Below, piece after piece: positions 26,561 to 36,046 of a stretch of 64,000 nt of DNA (within the stretch, counting starts at the first letter, position 1; every line of letters begins with the position of its first letter). The translations under genes and the position numbers were made by a program. Source of the stretch: Mycolicibacterium rhodesiae JS60 (GTDB lineage: Bacteria > Actinomycetota > Actinomycetes > Mycobacteriales > Mycobacteriaceae); contig AGIQ01000001.1 in the NCBI GenBank assembly GCA_000230935.2, forward strand, positions 1,116,001 to 1,180,000, read 5' to 3'. Below the pieces are notes generated by a model. It ran no database searches. It was not told the origin of the DNA and worked only from the letters and a program-made list of their open reading frames with translations.

Positions 26561-27129
26561 CGGTTGCAGGTCGCGGATATCCCGTTGTCGGTCTGCGCGG
26601 CGACGGTCGCGCCGCGGGCATCGGTGATCCAGCAGTTCAGCTGGCTTCCGTTGCTGCTGGCGGTGATGTAGTTGACCGGGACATTCGGTGTGACGGTCAG
26701 CTGCCAGGGCAGGCTCACGTTCTCTGCCGTCCGCAACGCCCCGTTCTCGTCGGCGTAGGTGACGGTCACCGAATCGTCGGGCCGCTGATTGCCGGCGACG
26801 GTGTAGACGACCTGGTTCGGATCGATCAGGCTCTGCGCCATCGGGGCCGCCGCCGGGGCGGTGGTCTGGGTGACCATGACCGGCGTCTCCAGCGGCAGGC
26901 CGGGGACCGTGACGGTGACCGGAGCGGGCGGCGGCGTCGACGTGCGGGGTCCGGGGATGGCCACGACGGTTCGGGTCGGGGTGGCGCCGCCGAATTCCGG
27001 CGTGGTGGTGGCCGCGTCATCGGTGCGCACCACCAACGTCGTCGCCGAGGCGGCGACCAGCACGCCCGCGGTGGTCAGGGCCACCCGCGGCCACTGAATC
27101 AGCCGCTGTCGGCGCTTCTTGTCGCTCAC
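26557..27129 (-). CDS. Thr/Pro-rich single-pass membrane protein with MmpS-like outer domain
   Basis: 190 residues, equivalent to Rv3209. A basic cytoplasmic start (MSDKKRRQRLIQWPR) and one membrane helix (about 16-34) are followed by a Thr/Pro-rich linker (35-95) and a C-terminal domain whose strand pattern (VVYTVAGNQ, VTVTYADENGALRTAENVSLPW, then two Cys in LNCWI and ISATCNR) resembles the MmpS family that supports MmpL transporters. No mmpL gene is nearby. The MmpS assignment is by resemblance only. Confidence 0.72.
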   Translation of the reverse strand: MSDKKRRQRLIQWPRVALTTAGVLVAASATTLVVRTDDAATTTPEFGGATPTRTVVAIPGPRTSTPPPAPVTVTVPGLPLETPVMVTQTTAPAAAPMAQSLIDPNQVVYTVAGNQRPDDSVTVTYADENGALRTAENVSLPWQLTVTPNVPVNYITASSNGSQLNCWITDARGATVAAQTDNGISATCNR

Positions 27130-27303
27130 GAGGCCAGGTTATGGACGTCCAGGCCGCGTTGCGGCGCGCCGCGCCTGTCCGTTGCCATGCTGTTATCCCA
27201 GCTTGACGCCCTATTCGCTAACCGCGAACGGCTGCCGTCAACCGCGTCGGCGGGCGTCCACTAGCCTTCTGGGTAACGCGCAGACGACAGAAAAGGGGCC
27301 AGC

Positions 27304-27552
27304 GTGGAGGTCAAGATCGGTGTCACGGATAGCCCGCGCGAGCTCGTGTTCCAGAGCTCCCAGACGCCCGCCGAGGTGGAAGAGCTGGTGACCGCGGCGT
27401 TCTCGAAGGACGGCTCGGACGTGCTGAGCCTGACCGATGACAAGGGCCGCCGCTTCCTGGTGCAGACCGCCAAGATCAGCTATGTCGAGATCGGTGTCGC
27501 CGACGTGCGTCGGGTCGGCTTCGGGATCGCCGCGGGACCTGCCGGCGCGTGA
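27304..27552 (+). CDS. DUF3107 protein (TB9.4-like)
   Basis: An 82-residue protein starting at GTG 27304 with AAAGGGG 8-14 bases upstream. The sequence MEVKIGVTDSPRELVFQS and the end YVEIGVADVRRVGFG match the mycobacterial DUF3107 family (TB9.4, Rv3208A). It is a small soluble protein with no catalytic motif. It is convergent with the TetR gene (3 bases between the stops), as in H37Rv. The 174-base gap before it (27130-27303) holds no gene. Confidence 0.9.
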   Translation: MEVKIGVTDSPRELVFQSSQTPAEVEELVTAAFSKDGSDVLSLTDDKGRRFLVQTAKISYVEIGVADVRRVGFGIAAGPAGA

Positions 27553-27555
27553 GCG

Positions 27556-28317
<762 letters not shown>

Positions 28318-28396
28318 TTACTCGCCCGTAGCGCGCGCGTGGCAGGTACGGGCGCGCCGGGAGTCTCGCATACCGCTGTTGTGCCATCCTGGGTCG

Positions 28397-29443
28397 GTGA
28401 CCTACGACCCGGGGCACCGCGGCGGCGGTCGTGCGCCCGTGCTGCGCAACGAGTGGCGTGAGCCGCTGCGCGCCCTGCGCGACCCGTTGGCAGACGAGCG
28501 GGGCCGGGTCAGAGCCAACCGCGATCAGCGTCGTCAATGGCGCAAACAGAGCTGGTTGGGCCGGTTCATCTCGACCTACGGCTGGCGTGCCTATGCGCTG
28601 CCGGTGCTGGTCGTGGTCACCGGAGTGGTGCTGTATCAGACCATCACCGGAACCGCGGCTCCGGCCACCGAACCAACCGTCGCCCACGGCGCCGTCGAAG
28701 GCCCGCCCACGATCGGGTCGAGCGGCACCGCGATCATCGGCGCGCCACCGCGCGGGCTGACCGAGTTCGACGCCAACCTGCCCACCGGGATCCTGCCCGA
28801 GGGCGGGGCGTTCACCGAGGCGGGCGCCAAGACGTGGCACGTCGTGCCGGGCACCGCGCCCAAGGTCGGCGAGGGCACGGCCAAGACCTTCACCTACACC
28901 GTCGAGATCGAGGACGGCGTCGATACCGGGTCGTTCGGCGGTGACGAGGGATTCGCGCGGATGGTCACCGAGACGCTGAGCAACCCCAAGAGCTGGATTC
29001 ACAATCCGCAGTTCGCGTTCGAGCGGATCGACGACAGCAGCCCGGGCGTCAAGCCGGACTTCCGGGTGTCGCTGACGTCGCCGATGACGGTGCGCGAGGG
29101 CTGCGGGTACGAGATCCCGCTGGAATCGTCCTGCTACAACCCGGCCTATGGGCCCGACGCCCAGCCGAGGGTGTTCATCAACGAGGCGCGGTGGGTGCGC
29201 GGTGCGGTGCCGTTCCAGGGCGATGTCGGCTCCTACCGCCAGTACCTGATCAACCACGAGGTGGGCCATGCGATCGGCTACCAGCATCACGAGCCGTGTG
29301 ACGAGAATGGTGGCCTGGCGCCGGTGATGATGCAGCAGACGTTCTCCACCGCTGACGACGACGCGTCGCGCTTCGACCCGGAGTACGTCAAGGCCGACGG
29401 GAAAACGTGTCGGTTCAACCCCTGGCCGTATCCGATCGCCTGA
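28397..29443 (+). CDS. DUF3152 membrane-anchored zinc metalloprotease-like protein
   Basis: A 348-residue protein, equivalent to Rv3207c. The first 60 residues are polar and basic, then one membrane helix (about 62-80), then an extracytoplasmic domain. The zinc site is clear: NHEVGHAIGYQHHEPC, that is HExxHxxGxxH, as in metzincins, followed by VMMQQT as a possible Met-turn. Paired Cys residues (GCGYEI, SSCYN, PCDENG, TCRF) suggest disulfides. No substrate is known. The start is GTG 28397 (VTYDPGHRGG), as in the family. Confidence 0.88.
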   Translation: MTYDPGHRGGGRAPVLRNEWREPLRALRDPLADERGRVRANRDQRRQWRKQSWLGRFISTYGWRAYALPVLVVVTGVVLYQTITGTAAPATEPTVAHGAVEGPPTIGSSGTAIIGAPPRGLTEFDANLPTGILPEGGAFTEAGAKTWHVVPGTAPKVGEGTAKTFTYTVEIEDGVDTGSFGGDEGFARMVTETLSNPKSWIHNPQFAFERIDDSSPGVKPDFRVSLTSPMTVREGCGYEIPLESSCYNPAYGPDAQPRVFINEARWVRGAVPFQGDVGSYRQYLINHEVGHAIGYQHHEPCDENGGLAPVMMQQTFSTADDDASRFDPEYVKADGKTCRFNPWPYPIA

Positions 29444-29536
29444 CGACGATGCGGGGCGAGGTACGAGCCCTGAGGAGGAGTCAGGCAATTGGGCAGCGCC
29501 TGACGACGATGCGGGGCGAGGTACGAGCCCTGAGGA
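29437..29536. repeat. Two 40-base direct repeats, 60-base period
   Basis: The 40 bases at 29437-29476 recur exactly at 29497-29536, and the core GACGATGCG..GCGAG appears a third time at 29535-29550. The first copy includes the last codons of the DUF3152 gene, so the repeat grew from or into the gene end. It lies in the 264-base gap before moeZ. Function unknown; there are too few copies and the spacer is too short for a CRISPR array. Confidence 0.85.
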
Positions 29537-29707
29537 CGATGCGCCGCGAGCGTGCGCGGAATGCACACCGTAGCGGCGTGTCCGTGTGCCGACACGCACC
29601 GTCGGCATAGGTCGCGGGAAGCATTTGCAGCTGTTTGCCGTTGCTCTGGCCAGCTGCTGAGATGGATGGTGAACGTCCGTCGGGCCCTGCCAATTCAAGG
29701 AGTGCCG

Positions 29708-30883
29708 GTGTCACCGTTGCCGCCGCTGGTCGAACCAGCCGCCGAGCTCACCCGCGAGGAGGTTGCGCGCTACAGCCGCCACCTGATCATCCCGGACCTG
29801 GGCGTGGACGGGCAGAAACGTCTGAAGAACGCCAAGGTGCTGGTGATCGGCGCGGGCGGCCTCGGTTCGCCCACCCTGCTCTACTTGGCCGCGGCCGGCG
29901 TCGGCACGATCGGCATCGTCGAGTTCGACCGGGTCGACGAGTCCAACCTGCAGCGGCAGATCATCCACGGCCAGTCCGATATCGGCCGGTCCAAGGCCGA
30001 AAGCGCCCGCGATTCCGTCCTCGAGGTCAACCCGCTGGTCACCGTGAACCTGCACGAGCTGCGGCTGGAACCCGACAACGCGGTGCAGCTGTTCGAGCGG
30101 TACGACCTGATCCTCGACGGCACCGACAACTTCGCCACCCGCTACCTGGTCAATGACGCCGCGGTGCTGGCGCACAAGCCCTACGTGTGGGGCTCGATCT
30201 ACCGGTTCGAGGGGCAGGCGTCGGTGTTCTGGGAGGACGCCCCCGACGGTCTGGGCTTGAACTATCGCGACCTCTACCCGGAGCCCCCGCCGCCAGGCAT
30301 GGTCCCGTCCTGCGCCGAGGGCGGCGTCCTGGGCATCCTGTGCGCGTCGATCGCTTCGATCATGGGCACCGAGGCCATCAAGCTGATCACCGGAATCGGT
30401 GACACCCTGCTGGGCCGGCTGATGATCTACGACGCGCTGGACATGACCTACCGGACGATCCGGATCCGCAAGGATCCGCAGACGCCGAAGATCACCGAGC
30501 TCATCGACTACGAGTCGTTCTGCGGGGTGGTGTCCGACGCCGCGGCCGACGCCGCACAGGATTCCACGGTGACCCCCCGCGAGCTTCGTGACCTGCTTGA
30601 TTCCGGCCGGAAGCTGGCCCTGATCGACGTTCGTGAGCGGGTGGAATGGGAGATCAACCACATCGCCGGCGCCGAACTCATCCCGAAATCGGTGATCGAA
30701 TCCGGCGAAGGGCTGTCCAAGTTGCCGCATGACCGTGTCCCGGTGCTCTACTGCAAGACCGGTGTGCGCTCCGCCGAGGCGCTGGCCGTGGTGAAAAAGG
30801 CCGGTTTCTCCGACGCATTGCACCTGCAGGGCGGGATCGTGGCCTGGGGGAAGCAAATCGAACCCGACATGGTCATGTACTGA
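29708..30883 (+). CDS. moeZ: Adenylyltransferase/sulfurtransferase MoeZ (MoeBR)
   Basis: A 391-residue fusion: an E1-like ThiF/MoeB adenylation domain (nucleotide motif LVIGAGGLGSPTLLYLA near residue 40) and a C-terminal rhodanese domain with active loop LYCKTGVRSAEAL. It activates and sulfurates small sulfur carriers such as CysO and MoaD2 in mycobacteria, feeding cysteine and molybdenum cofactor synthesis. The zinc CxxC pairs of E. coli MoeB are absent, as usual for this subtype. GTG 29708 has AAGGAG 5 bases upstream. Equivalent to Rv3206c (392 residues). Confidence 0.95.
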   Translation: MSPLPPLVEPAAELTREEVARYSRHLIIPDLGVDGQKRLKNAKVLVIGAGGLGSPTLLYLAAAGVGTIGIVEFDRVDESNLQRQIIHGQSDIGRSKAESARDSVLEVNPLVTVNLHELRLEPDNAVQLFERYDLILDGTDNFATRYLVNDAAVLAHKPYVWGSIYRFEGQASVFWEDAPDGLGLNYRDLYPEPPPPGMVPSCAEGGVLGILCASIASIMGTEAIKLITGIGDTLLGRLMIYDALDMTYRTIRIRKDPQTPKITELIDYESFCGVVSDAAADAAQDSTVTPRELRDLLDSGRKLALIDVRERVEWEINHIAGAELIPKSVIESGEGLSKLPHDRVPVLYCKTGVRSAEALAVVKKAGFSDALHLQGGIVAWGKQIEPDMVMY

Positions 30884-30919
30884 CGGCTACTTTGCGTCGC
30901 GACAATTTAGGCTGTCGGG

Positions 30920-31783
30920 GTGGACGGGGTGACTGATGAGCGCCCGCCTGATCATGTTCTGGCGACCTTCGGGCTGAAGGGCCAGGATCCTGAACCGCTC
31001 GGTGCGGGCTGGGAAGGCGGCTTCAAGTGCGGCGAGGTAGTGCTGTCGGTGATTGCCGACCACGCCAGGGCCGCCTGGTCGGCGAAGGCCCGCGAGACGT
31101 TGTTCATCGACGGGGTCCGGCTGGCCCGGCCGGTGCGGTCGACTGACGGCCGCTACGTGGTGTCGGGTTGGCGGGCAGACACATTCGTCGCCGGTACGCC
31201 CGAACCCCGGCACGACGAGGTCGTCTCGGCCGGAGTGCGCCTGCACGAGGCCACCGCCAAGCTGGAACGGCCGCGCTTTTTGACCCAGGCGCCGGTCGCG
31301 CCGTGGAGCGATGTCGACGTGTTCATCGCCGCGGACCGCGCGGCCTGGGAGGAGCGTCCGCTGCACTCGTTGCCGCCCGGGGCGGTGGTGGCGCCCGGCA
31401 CGGCCGACGGCGAGCGCTCGGTGGACCTGATCAATCAGCTGGCCGGTTTGCGCAAGCCGACCAAGAGTCCCAACCAGCTTGTCCACGGCGACCTGTACGG
31501 CACCGTCCTGTTCGCGGGGGCGGCCGCGCCGGGCATCACTGACATCACGCCGTACTGGCGGCCGGCATCGTGGGCGGCCGGGGTTGTCGTCGTCGACGCA
31601 CTGGCGTGGGGCGAGGCCGACGACGGCTTGATCGAACGCTGGGATGCGCTGCCGGAGTGGCCGCAGATGTTGTTGCGCGCCTTGATGTTCCGCCTCGCCG
31701 TGCATGCACTGCATCCGCGCTCGACGGCGGCGGCGTTCCCGGGTTTGGCCCGCACCGCCGCGCTGATCAGATTGGTTCTCTAG
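30920..31783 (+). CDS. TIGR02569-type actinobacterial protein (kinase-like)
   Basis: A 287-residue protein, equivalent to Rv3205c. It shows a weak phosphotransferase-like pattern: LGAGWEGGFKCGEVVLSV at the N-terminus and QLVHGDLYGTVLF as a catalytic-loop-like HGD near residue 190, but the expected downstream Asn is Thr/Val here. So it may be an inactive or altered APH-type fold. GTG 30920 is chosen; ATG codons lie farther in. It is convergent with the alkyltransferase-like gene (4-base overlap). Confidence 0.82.
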   Translation: MDGVTDERPPDHVLATFGLKGQDPEPLGAGWEGGFKCGEVVLSVIADHARAAWSAKARETLFIDGVRLARPVRSTDGRYVVSGWRADTFVAGTPEPRHDEVVSAGVRLHEATAKLERPRFLTQAPVAPWSDVDVFIAADRAAWEERPLHSLPPGAVVAPGTADGERSVDLINQLAGLRKPTKSPNQLVHGDLYGTVLFAGAAAPGITDITPYWRPASWAAGVVVVDALAWGEADDGLIERWDALPEWPQMLLRALMFRLAVHALHPRSTAAAFPGLARTAALIRLVL

Positions 31784-32076
31784 AACTCGTGCCGGGCGTG
31801 TGTCAGGTTCACCCGGCCGTCCTTGGCCAGGACACCTTCGGCGCGTAGCAGTTCCAGCTGACGTGTCACCAGGTGCGCGGCCGGCCGGCCCGATGCGGTG
31901 ATCACCCGATGCCAGGGCAGATCCGAAGAATCGGTGCGCATGATCCAGCCGACGATGCGAGGACTGGAAAGCTCTGCCGCCGTTGCGATGTCGCCGTAGG
32001 TGGCGACCCGGCCCGCAGGTATGGACGCCACCAGCCGACGCACCCGTTCGACCTGGTCGTCGGTCACCGGGGCCAT
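31780..32076 (-). CDS. Alkyltransferase-like protein (MGMT homologue lacking the acceptor Cys)
   Basis: A 98-residue protein of the MGMT/ATL family, equivalent to Rv3204. The site that is PCHR in O6-methylguanine methyltransferases reads LPWHRVI here, with Trp in place of the alkyl-accepting Cys. That is the hallmark of ATL proteins, which flip out O6-alkylguanine and pass it to nucleotide excision repair. The start ATG 32076 overlaps the end of lipV by 13 bases, so the genes are co-transcribed. Confidence 0.9.
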   Translation of the reverse strand: MAPVTDDQVERVRRLVASIPAGRVATYGDIATAAELSSPRIVGWIMRTDSSDLPWHRVITASGRPAAHLVTRQLELLRAEGVLAKDGRVNLTHARHEF

Positions 32077-32867
32077 CGCTGGTCCCCTCCGAGCAGGTCC
32101 CGGATCACTTTGGCGGTCTCTTCCGGCTTGGCGTGCGCAACCATGTGCTGGCAGGCGAAGTCGACGAGAGTGAAGTCGGTGCCGAGCCGGTCGGACAGTC
32201 CGTCGAGAAGCTCGTCGCTGACGTATGGCGGATCCGTCCACTGCGCCCGAACCAGGGTTGTCGGAGTTCCGGTGCGGGGCAGCACAATATCGCGGGCCAG
32301 CTCACTCCAATACGACATCATCGCCGGCACGCAGATCCGCCAGCCGTAGCGGCCGTTCGGCAGCGCGATCAGATGTTCGTCGAGATCTTCGTCGAGCTCG
32401 GCCGGATCCACGTCGGCCCACGACCCGCTGAACTTTTCGGCGCGGGCCTCGTCGCGGTCGGGGTAGTCCGGCGATGCCAGCATGGACTCGGAGATCTCGT
32501 GCATCCACTGCCCGTCCAGGCCGATCGCCGGGTCCAGCAGTACCAGCCCGGACACCAGATCGGGGCACGCCGCGGCGAGATTGAGGGCGATCGCGCCGCC
32601 GAAGGAATGTCCCACCACCAGGACTGGGCCCTCGGCCTCGTTCTCCACCAGTGTTGCCAGCGCGGTGATGTTGGCTTCGATCGTCCACGGCGCCGCATAC
32701 GAGGAGCGGCCGTGACCGATCAGATCGGGTGCGGCCACGGTGAATTCGGGCAAGTGCTCGGTCGCCAGCCGGCGCCAGCGATAGCCGTGGCCGGTCAGGC
32801 CGTGGATCGCCAGTACCTGGACGGGTCCGGCGGGGCCGAAGCGATGGACGTGGAGGTCGTGGGTCAC
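32064..32867 (-). CDS. lipV: Alpha/beta-hydrolase LipV
   Basis: A 267-residue esterase/lipase-type hydrolase. The nucleophile elbow is GHSFGG near residue 88, the oxyanion HG is in AIHGLTGHG near residue 22, and the acid/His residues fall in the C-terminal part (DFACQHMVAHAK). It is longer than the 224-residue annotation of Rv3203. The substrate is unknown. It is divergent from adnA, with 56 bases between starts. Confidence 0.88.
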   Translation of the reverse strand: MTHDLHVHRFGPAGPVQVLAIHGLTGHGYRWRRLATEHLPEFTVAAPDLIGHGRSSYAAPWTIEANITALATLVENEAEGPVLVVGHSFGGAIALNLAAACPDLVSGLVLLDPAIGLDGQWMHEISESMLASPDYPDRDEARAEKFSGSWADVDPAELDEDLDEHLIALPNGRYGWRICVPAMMSYWSELARDIVLPRTGTPTTLVRAQWTDPPYVSDELLDGLSDRLGTDFTLVDFACQHMVAHAKPEETAKVIRDLLGGDQRWPR

Positions 32868-32923
32868 GGCTTCATGCTGCCAGTTCGCAGAAGTTGTCGG
32901 TGCCCTCTGGTGTCATTCCCCGC

Positions 32924-35900
32924 ATGCCGACCGCCCTGCTGGCCCCGGTGATCGAGCCGGCCGATGTGCTGCGCCCGGAACTGCGGGGCACGGTGCGGGT
33001 CGTCGGCGGGCCGGGGACCGGCAAGACCAGCCTGCTGGTGGCGGCGGCCGCTGCGCACATCGCTGCCGGGACCGACCCGGAATCGGTTCTGCTGCTGACG
33101 GGTTCGGGACGGCTGGCGGCCGCCACCCGTGGCAAGCTGACCGCCGAGTTGCTCGCGGCGCGCTCGTGCGAACCGTGCCGTGCGGTGGTGCGTGAGCCGC
33201 TGGTCCGCTCGCTGCACAGCTACGCGTTCGCGGTGCTGCGGCAGGCCGCGGCCCGTGCGGGTGATCCGCCGCCGCGCCTGGTCACCGGGGCCGAGCAGGA
33301 CGGCATCATTCGCGAGCTACTCGCCGGCGACCTCGACGACGGGGACGCATCGGCATCGCGATGGCCGCAGCTGCTGCGCCCCGCACTGACCACGGCCGGA
33401 TTCGCCACCGAACTGCGCGATCTGCTGGCCCGCTGTGCCGAGCGCGGGGTCGATCCGCTGGCGCTGCAACGCATCGGCCGGCTGTCCGGGCGGCAGGAGT
33501 GGGCAGCCGCGGGCCGGTTCGCCCAGCAGTACGAACAGGTGATGCTGCTGCGCGCGGCCGTCGGTACCGCCGCGCCGCAGGCCACCGTGCCCGCGCTGGG
33601 CGCGGCCGAGCTGGTCGGCGCCGCATTGGAAGCGCTGGCGTCCGACGCCGAGCTGCTGTCCACCGAACGGTCCCGGGTCCGGCTGCTGCTGGTCGACGAC
33701 GCCCAGCACCTCGATCCGCAGGCCGCGCGGCTGGTCCGGGTGCTCGCCGCCGGTGCCGAGCTCACGCTGCTGGCCGGGGATCCCAACCAGGCGGTCTTCG
33801 GTTTCCGTGGCGCCGATCCGACGATCCTGACCGGCGCCGACACCCCGATGGTTCAGCTGACCCGCTCACACCGGTGCGCACCCGCGGTGGCGGCGGCAAT
33901 CAGTGGGATCGCCGCCGGGCTGCCCGGCAACACGGCGTGGCGGGGGCTGGACGGCAACTCCGCTGACGACGGATCGGTACGCGTGCGGGTGGCCGGCTCG
34001 GCGCACGCCGAGGCGGCGCTGATCGCGGACACGCTGCGTCGCGCTCACCTCGTCGACGGGGTGCCGTGGTCCCAGCTGGCGGTGATCGTCCGCTCACCCT
34101 CGGCGGCCGCGGCGCTGCCCAGGGCCTTGGCCGGCGCCGGTGTCCCGGTCGGCGCGGCACAGGTGGCCGGCTCGATCGCCGACCAGCCCGCGGCGCGGGC
34201 GCTGCTGTCGGTATTGGCCGCGACCGCCGGCGGTCTCGACGGCGAGCAGGCGGTGTCGCTGCTGACCGGTCCGATCGGCCGGGTCGATCCGGTGACGCTG
34301 CGTCAGCTGCGTCGGGCGCTGCGCCGTAACTCCTCCGGTGAGTTCGGTGAGCAACTGGTGGCGGCCCTGACCGCGGGTCCGGTGGACCTGCCGGCAACAC
34401 TGGCCCGCCCGGTCAACCGGGTGCGGGCGGTGCTGGCGGCGGCCGGCCGCGGGCACCGGCGTCATCGCGACCCGCGCTACACGTTGTGGCAGGCCTGGGA
34501 GCGTAGCGGGCTGCAGCGGCGTTGGCTGACGGCGGCCGAGCACGGCGGTACCGAGGGCGCGCTGGCCGACCGCAACCTCGAAGCCGTCACCGCGCTGTTC
34601 GACATCGCCGACGATTACGTCTCGCGCACCACCGGCGCGTCACTGAGCGGGCTGCTCGATCATGTTGGGGGACTTCAGCTTCCATCGGTCAGTGCTGATT
34701 CCCCGACGGCCGAGGCAGTCGCGGTGCTCAGCCCGCACGCGGCGCTGGACCGGGACTGGGACCTGGTGGTCATCGCCGGGCTGCAGGACGGGTTGTGGCC
34801 CAACACGACACCGCGCGGCGGGGTGCTGGGCACCCAGCGGCTGCTCGACGTGCTCGACGGCTTGGGTGACGACGTGTCGGCACGGGCTCCGCTGCTGGCC
34901 GAGGAACGCCGGCTGCTCATCGCCGCGATGGGCCGCGCGCGGCGCGGCCTGCTGATCACCGCGGTCGACAGCGACGCCGGCGACGACGCTGCGCTGCCGT
35001 CGCCGTTCGTCGCTGAGCTCGCGGAGTATGCCACCGCCGATGTACAGCCTGCCGTGCCGGCCGTCGCGCCGCCGGTGCTCGCACCGGCGGCGGTCGTCGG
35101 CCGGCTGCGCACGGTCGTCTGCGCCCCGGCCGGTACCGTATCCGACGGTGAACGTGCCACGGCAGCACAACAATTGGCACGTCTTGCGGCCGACGGAGTT
35201 GCGGGAGCCGACCCGGCGCAGTGGTATGGCATGACGGCCGTCAGCACGGCCGAACCGCTGTGGAGCGGTGCCGAGCACACCGTCACGCTCAGCCCGTCGA
35301 CCCTGCAGACGCTCACCGACTGCCCGCTGCGCTGGCTGGCCGAACGGCACGGCGGCACCGACGCCAAGGACTTGCGCTCCACCCTCGGCTCGGTGGTGCA
35401 CGCGCTGATCGCCGATTCGGCGAGCAGCGCCGAGCAGCTGTTTGCCAAGCTCGAAACACTATGGAGCACACTCCCATTCGACTCGCCGTGGTACGCCGAC
35501 AACGAGCTGGCCCGGCACCGGGCCATGCTCGCGGCGTTCGTGGCGTGGCGGGCGGGCACCCGCCACGAACTGACCGAGATCGGCACCGAGATCGACATCG
35601 ACGGCGTGATCGCCACCCCCGAAGGGGACCTGCCCGGTGTTCGAGTGCGCGGTCGGGTCGACCGGCTCGAGCGCGACGCGCAGGGCCGGCTGGTGATCGT
35701 CGACGTCAAGACCGGCAAGAGCCCGGTGACCAAGGATGAGGCGCAACGCCACGCCCAGCTCAAGCTCTACCAGTTGGCGGTCGCCGAAGGAGCGCTCGCC
35801 GACGGCGACCGCCCCGGCGGTGGGCGGCTGGTGTACGTCGCCAAGCCGAATGCGTCGGGCGCGACCGAGCGCGAGCAGTCGGCGTTGACTGCGGAGAGCA

Positions 35901-36046
35901 CCGGCCAGTGGCGGCAGACCGTGCAGCAGGCGGCGGGAGCCACCGCGGGCCCGCAGTTCGTGGCCCGCGTCAACGACGGGTGCACGCATTGCCCGATGCG
36001 CGCGGCCTGCCCCGCCCACACCGCACCGCGAACGGAGCAGCCATGA
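32924..36046 (+). CDS. adnA: AdnA subunit of the AdnAB helicase-nuclease
   Basis: A 1040-residue UvrD-like helicase fused to a RecB-family nuclease. The Walker A is RVVGGPGTGKTSLL near residue 30, with helicase motifs LLVDDAQHLD (II) and GDPNQAVFGFRG (III). The C-terminal nuclease has DVKTGKSP with the catalytic Asp/Lys, and the iron-sulfur Cys set comprises LTDCPLRWL and the terminal CTHCPMRAACP. AdnAB resects DNA double-strand breaks in mycobacteria (established). ATG 32924 is chosen; TTG 32894 is in frame. It overlaps adnB by 4 bases. Confidence 0.95.
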   Translation: MPTALLAPVIEPADVLRPELRGTVRVVGGPGTGKTSLLVAAAAAHIAAGTDPESVLLLTGSGRLAAATRGKLTAELLAARSCEPCRAVVREPLVRSLHSYAFAVLRQAAARAGDPPPRLVTGAEQDGIIRELLAGDLDDGDASASRWPQLLRPALTTAGFATELRDLLARCAERGVDPLALQRIGRLSGRQEWAAAGRFAQQYEQVMLLRAAVGTAAPQATVPALGAAELVGAALEALASDAELLSTERSRVRLLLVDDAQHLDPQAARLVRVLAAGAELTLLAGDPNQAVFGFRGADPTILTGADTPMVQLTRSHRCAPAVAAAISGIAAGLPGNTAWRGLDGNSADDGSVRVRVAGSAHAEAALIADTLRRAHLVDGVPWSQLAVIVRSPSAAAALPRALAGAGVPVGAAQVAGSIADQPAARALLSVLAATAGGLDGEQAVSLLTGPIGRVDPVTLRQLRRALRRNSSGEFGEQLVAALTAGPVDLPATLARPVNRVRAVLAAAGRGHRRHRDPRYTLWQAWERSGLQRRWLTAAEHGGTEGALADRNLEAVTALFDIADDYVSRTTGASLSGLLDHVGGLQLPSVSADSPTAEAVAVLSPHAALDRDWDLVVIAGLQDGLWPNTTPRGGVLGTQRLLDVLDGLGDDVSARAPLLAEERRLLIAAMGRARRGLLITAVDSDAGDDAALPSPFVAELAEYATADVQPAVPAVAPPVLAPAAVVGRLRTVVCAPAGTVSDGERATAAQQLARLAADGVAGADPAQWYGMTAVSTAEPLWSGAEHTVTLSPSTLQTLTDCPLRWLAERHGGTDAKDLRSTLGSVVHALIADSASSAEQLFAKLETLWSTLPFDSPWYADNELARHRAMLAAFVAWRAGTRHELTEIGTEIDIDGVIATPEGDLPGVRVRGRVDRLERDAQGRLVIVDVKTGKSPVTKDEAQRHAQLKLYQLAVAEGALADGDRPGGGRLVYVAKPNASGATEREQSALTAESTGQWRQTVQQAAGATAGPQFVARVNDGCTHCPMRAACPAHTAPRTEQP

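Noticed and set aside
29437..29550. CRISPR array
   Set aside because: Only two full units, 20-base spacer, no cas genes, and one unit is part of a coding end.
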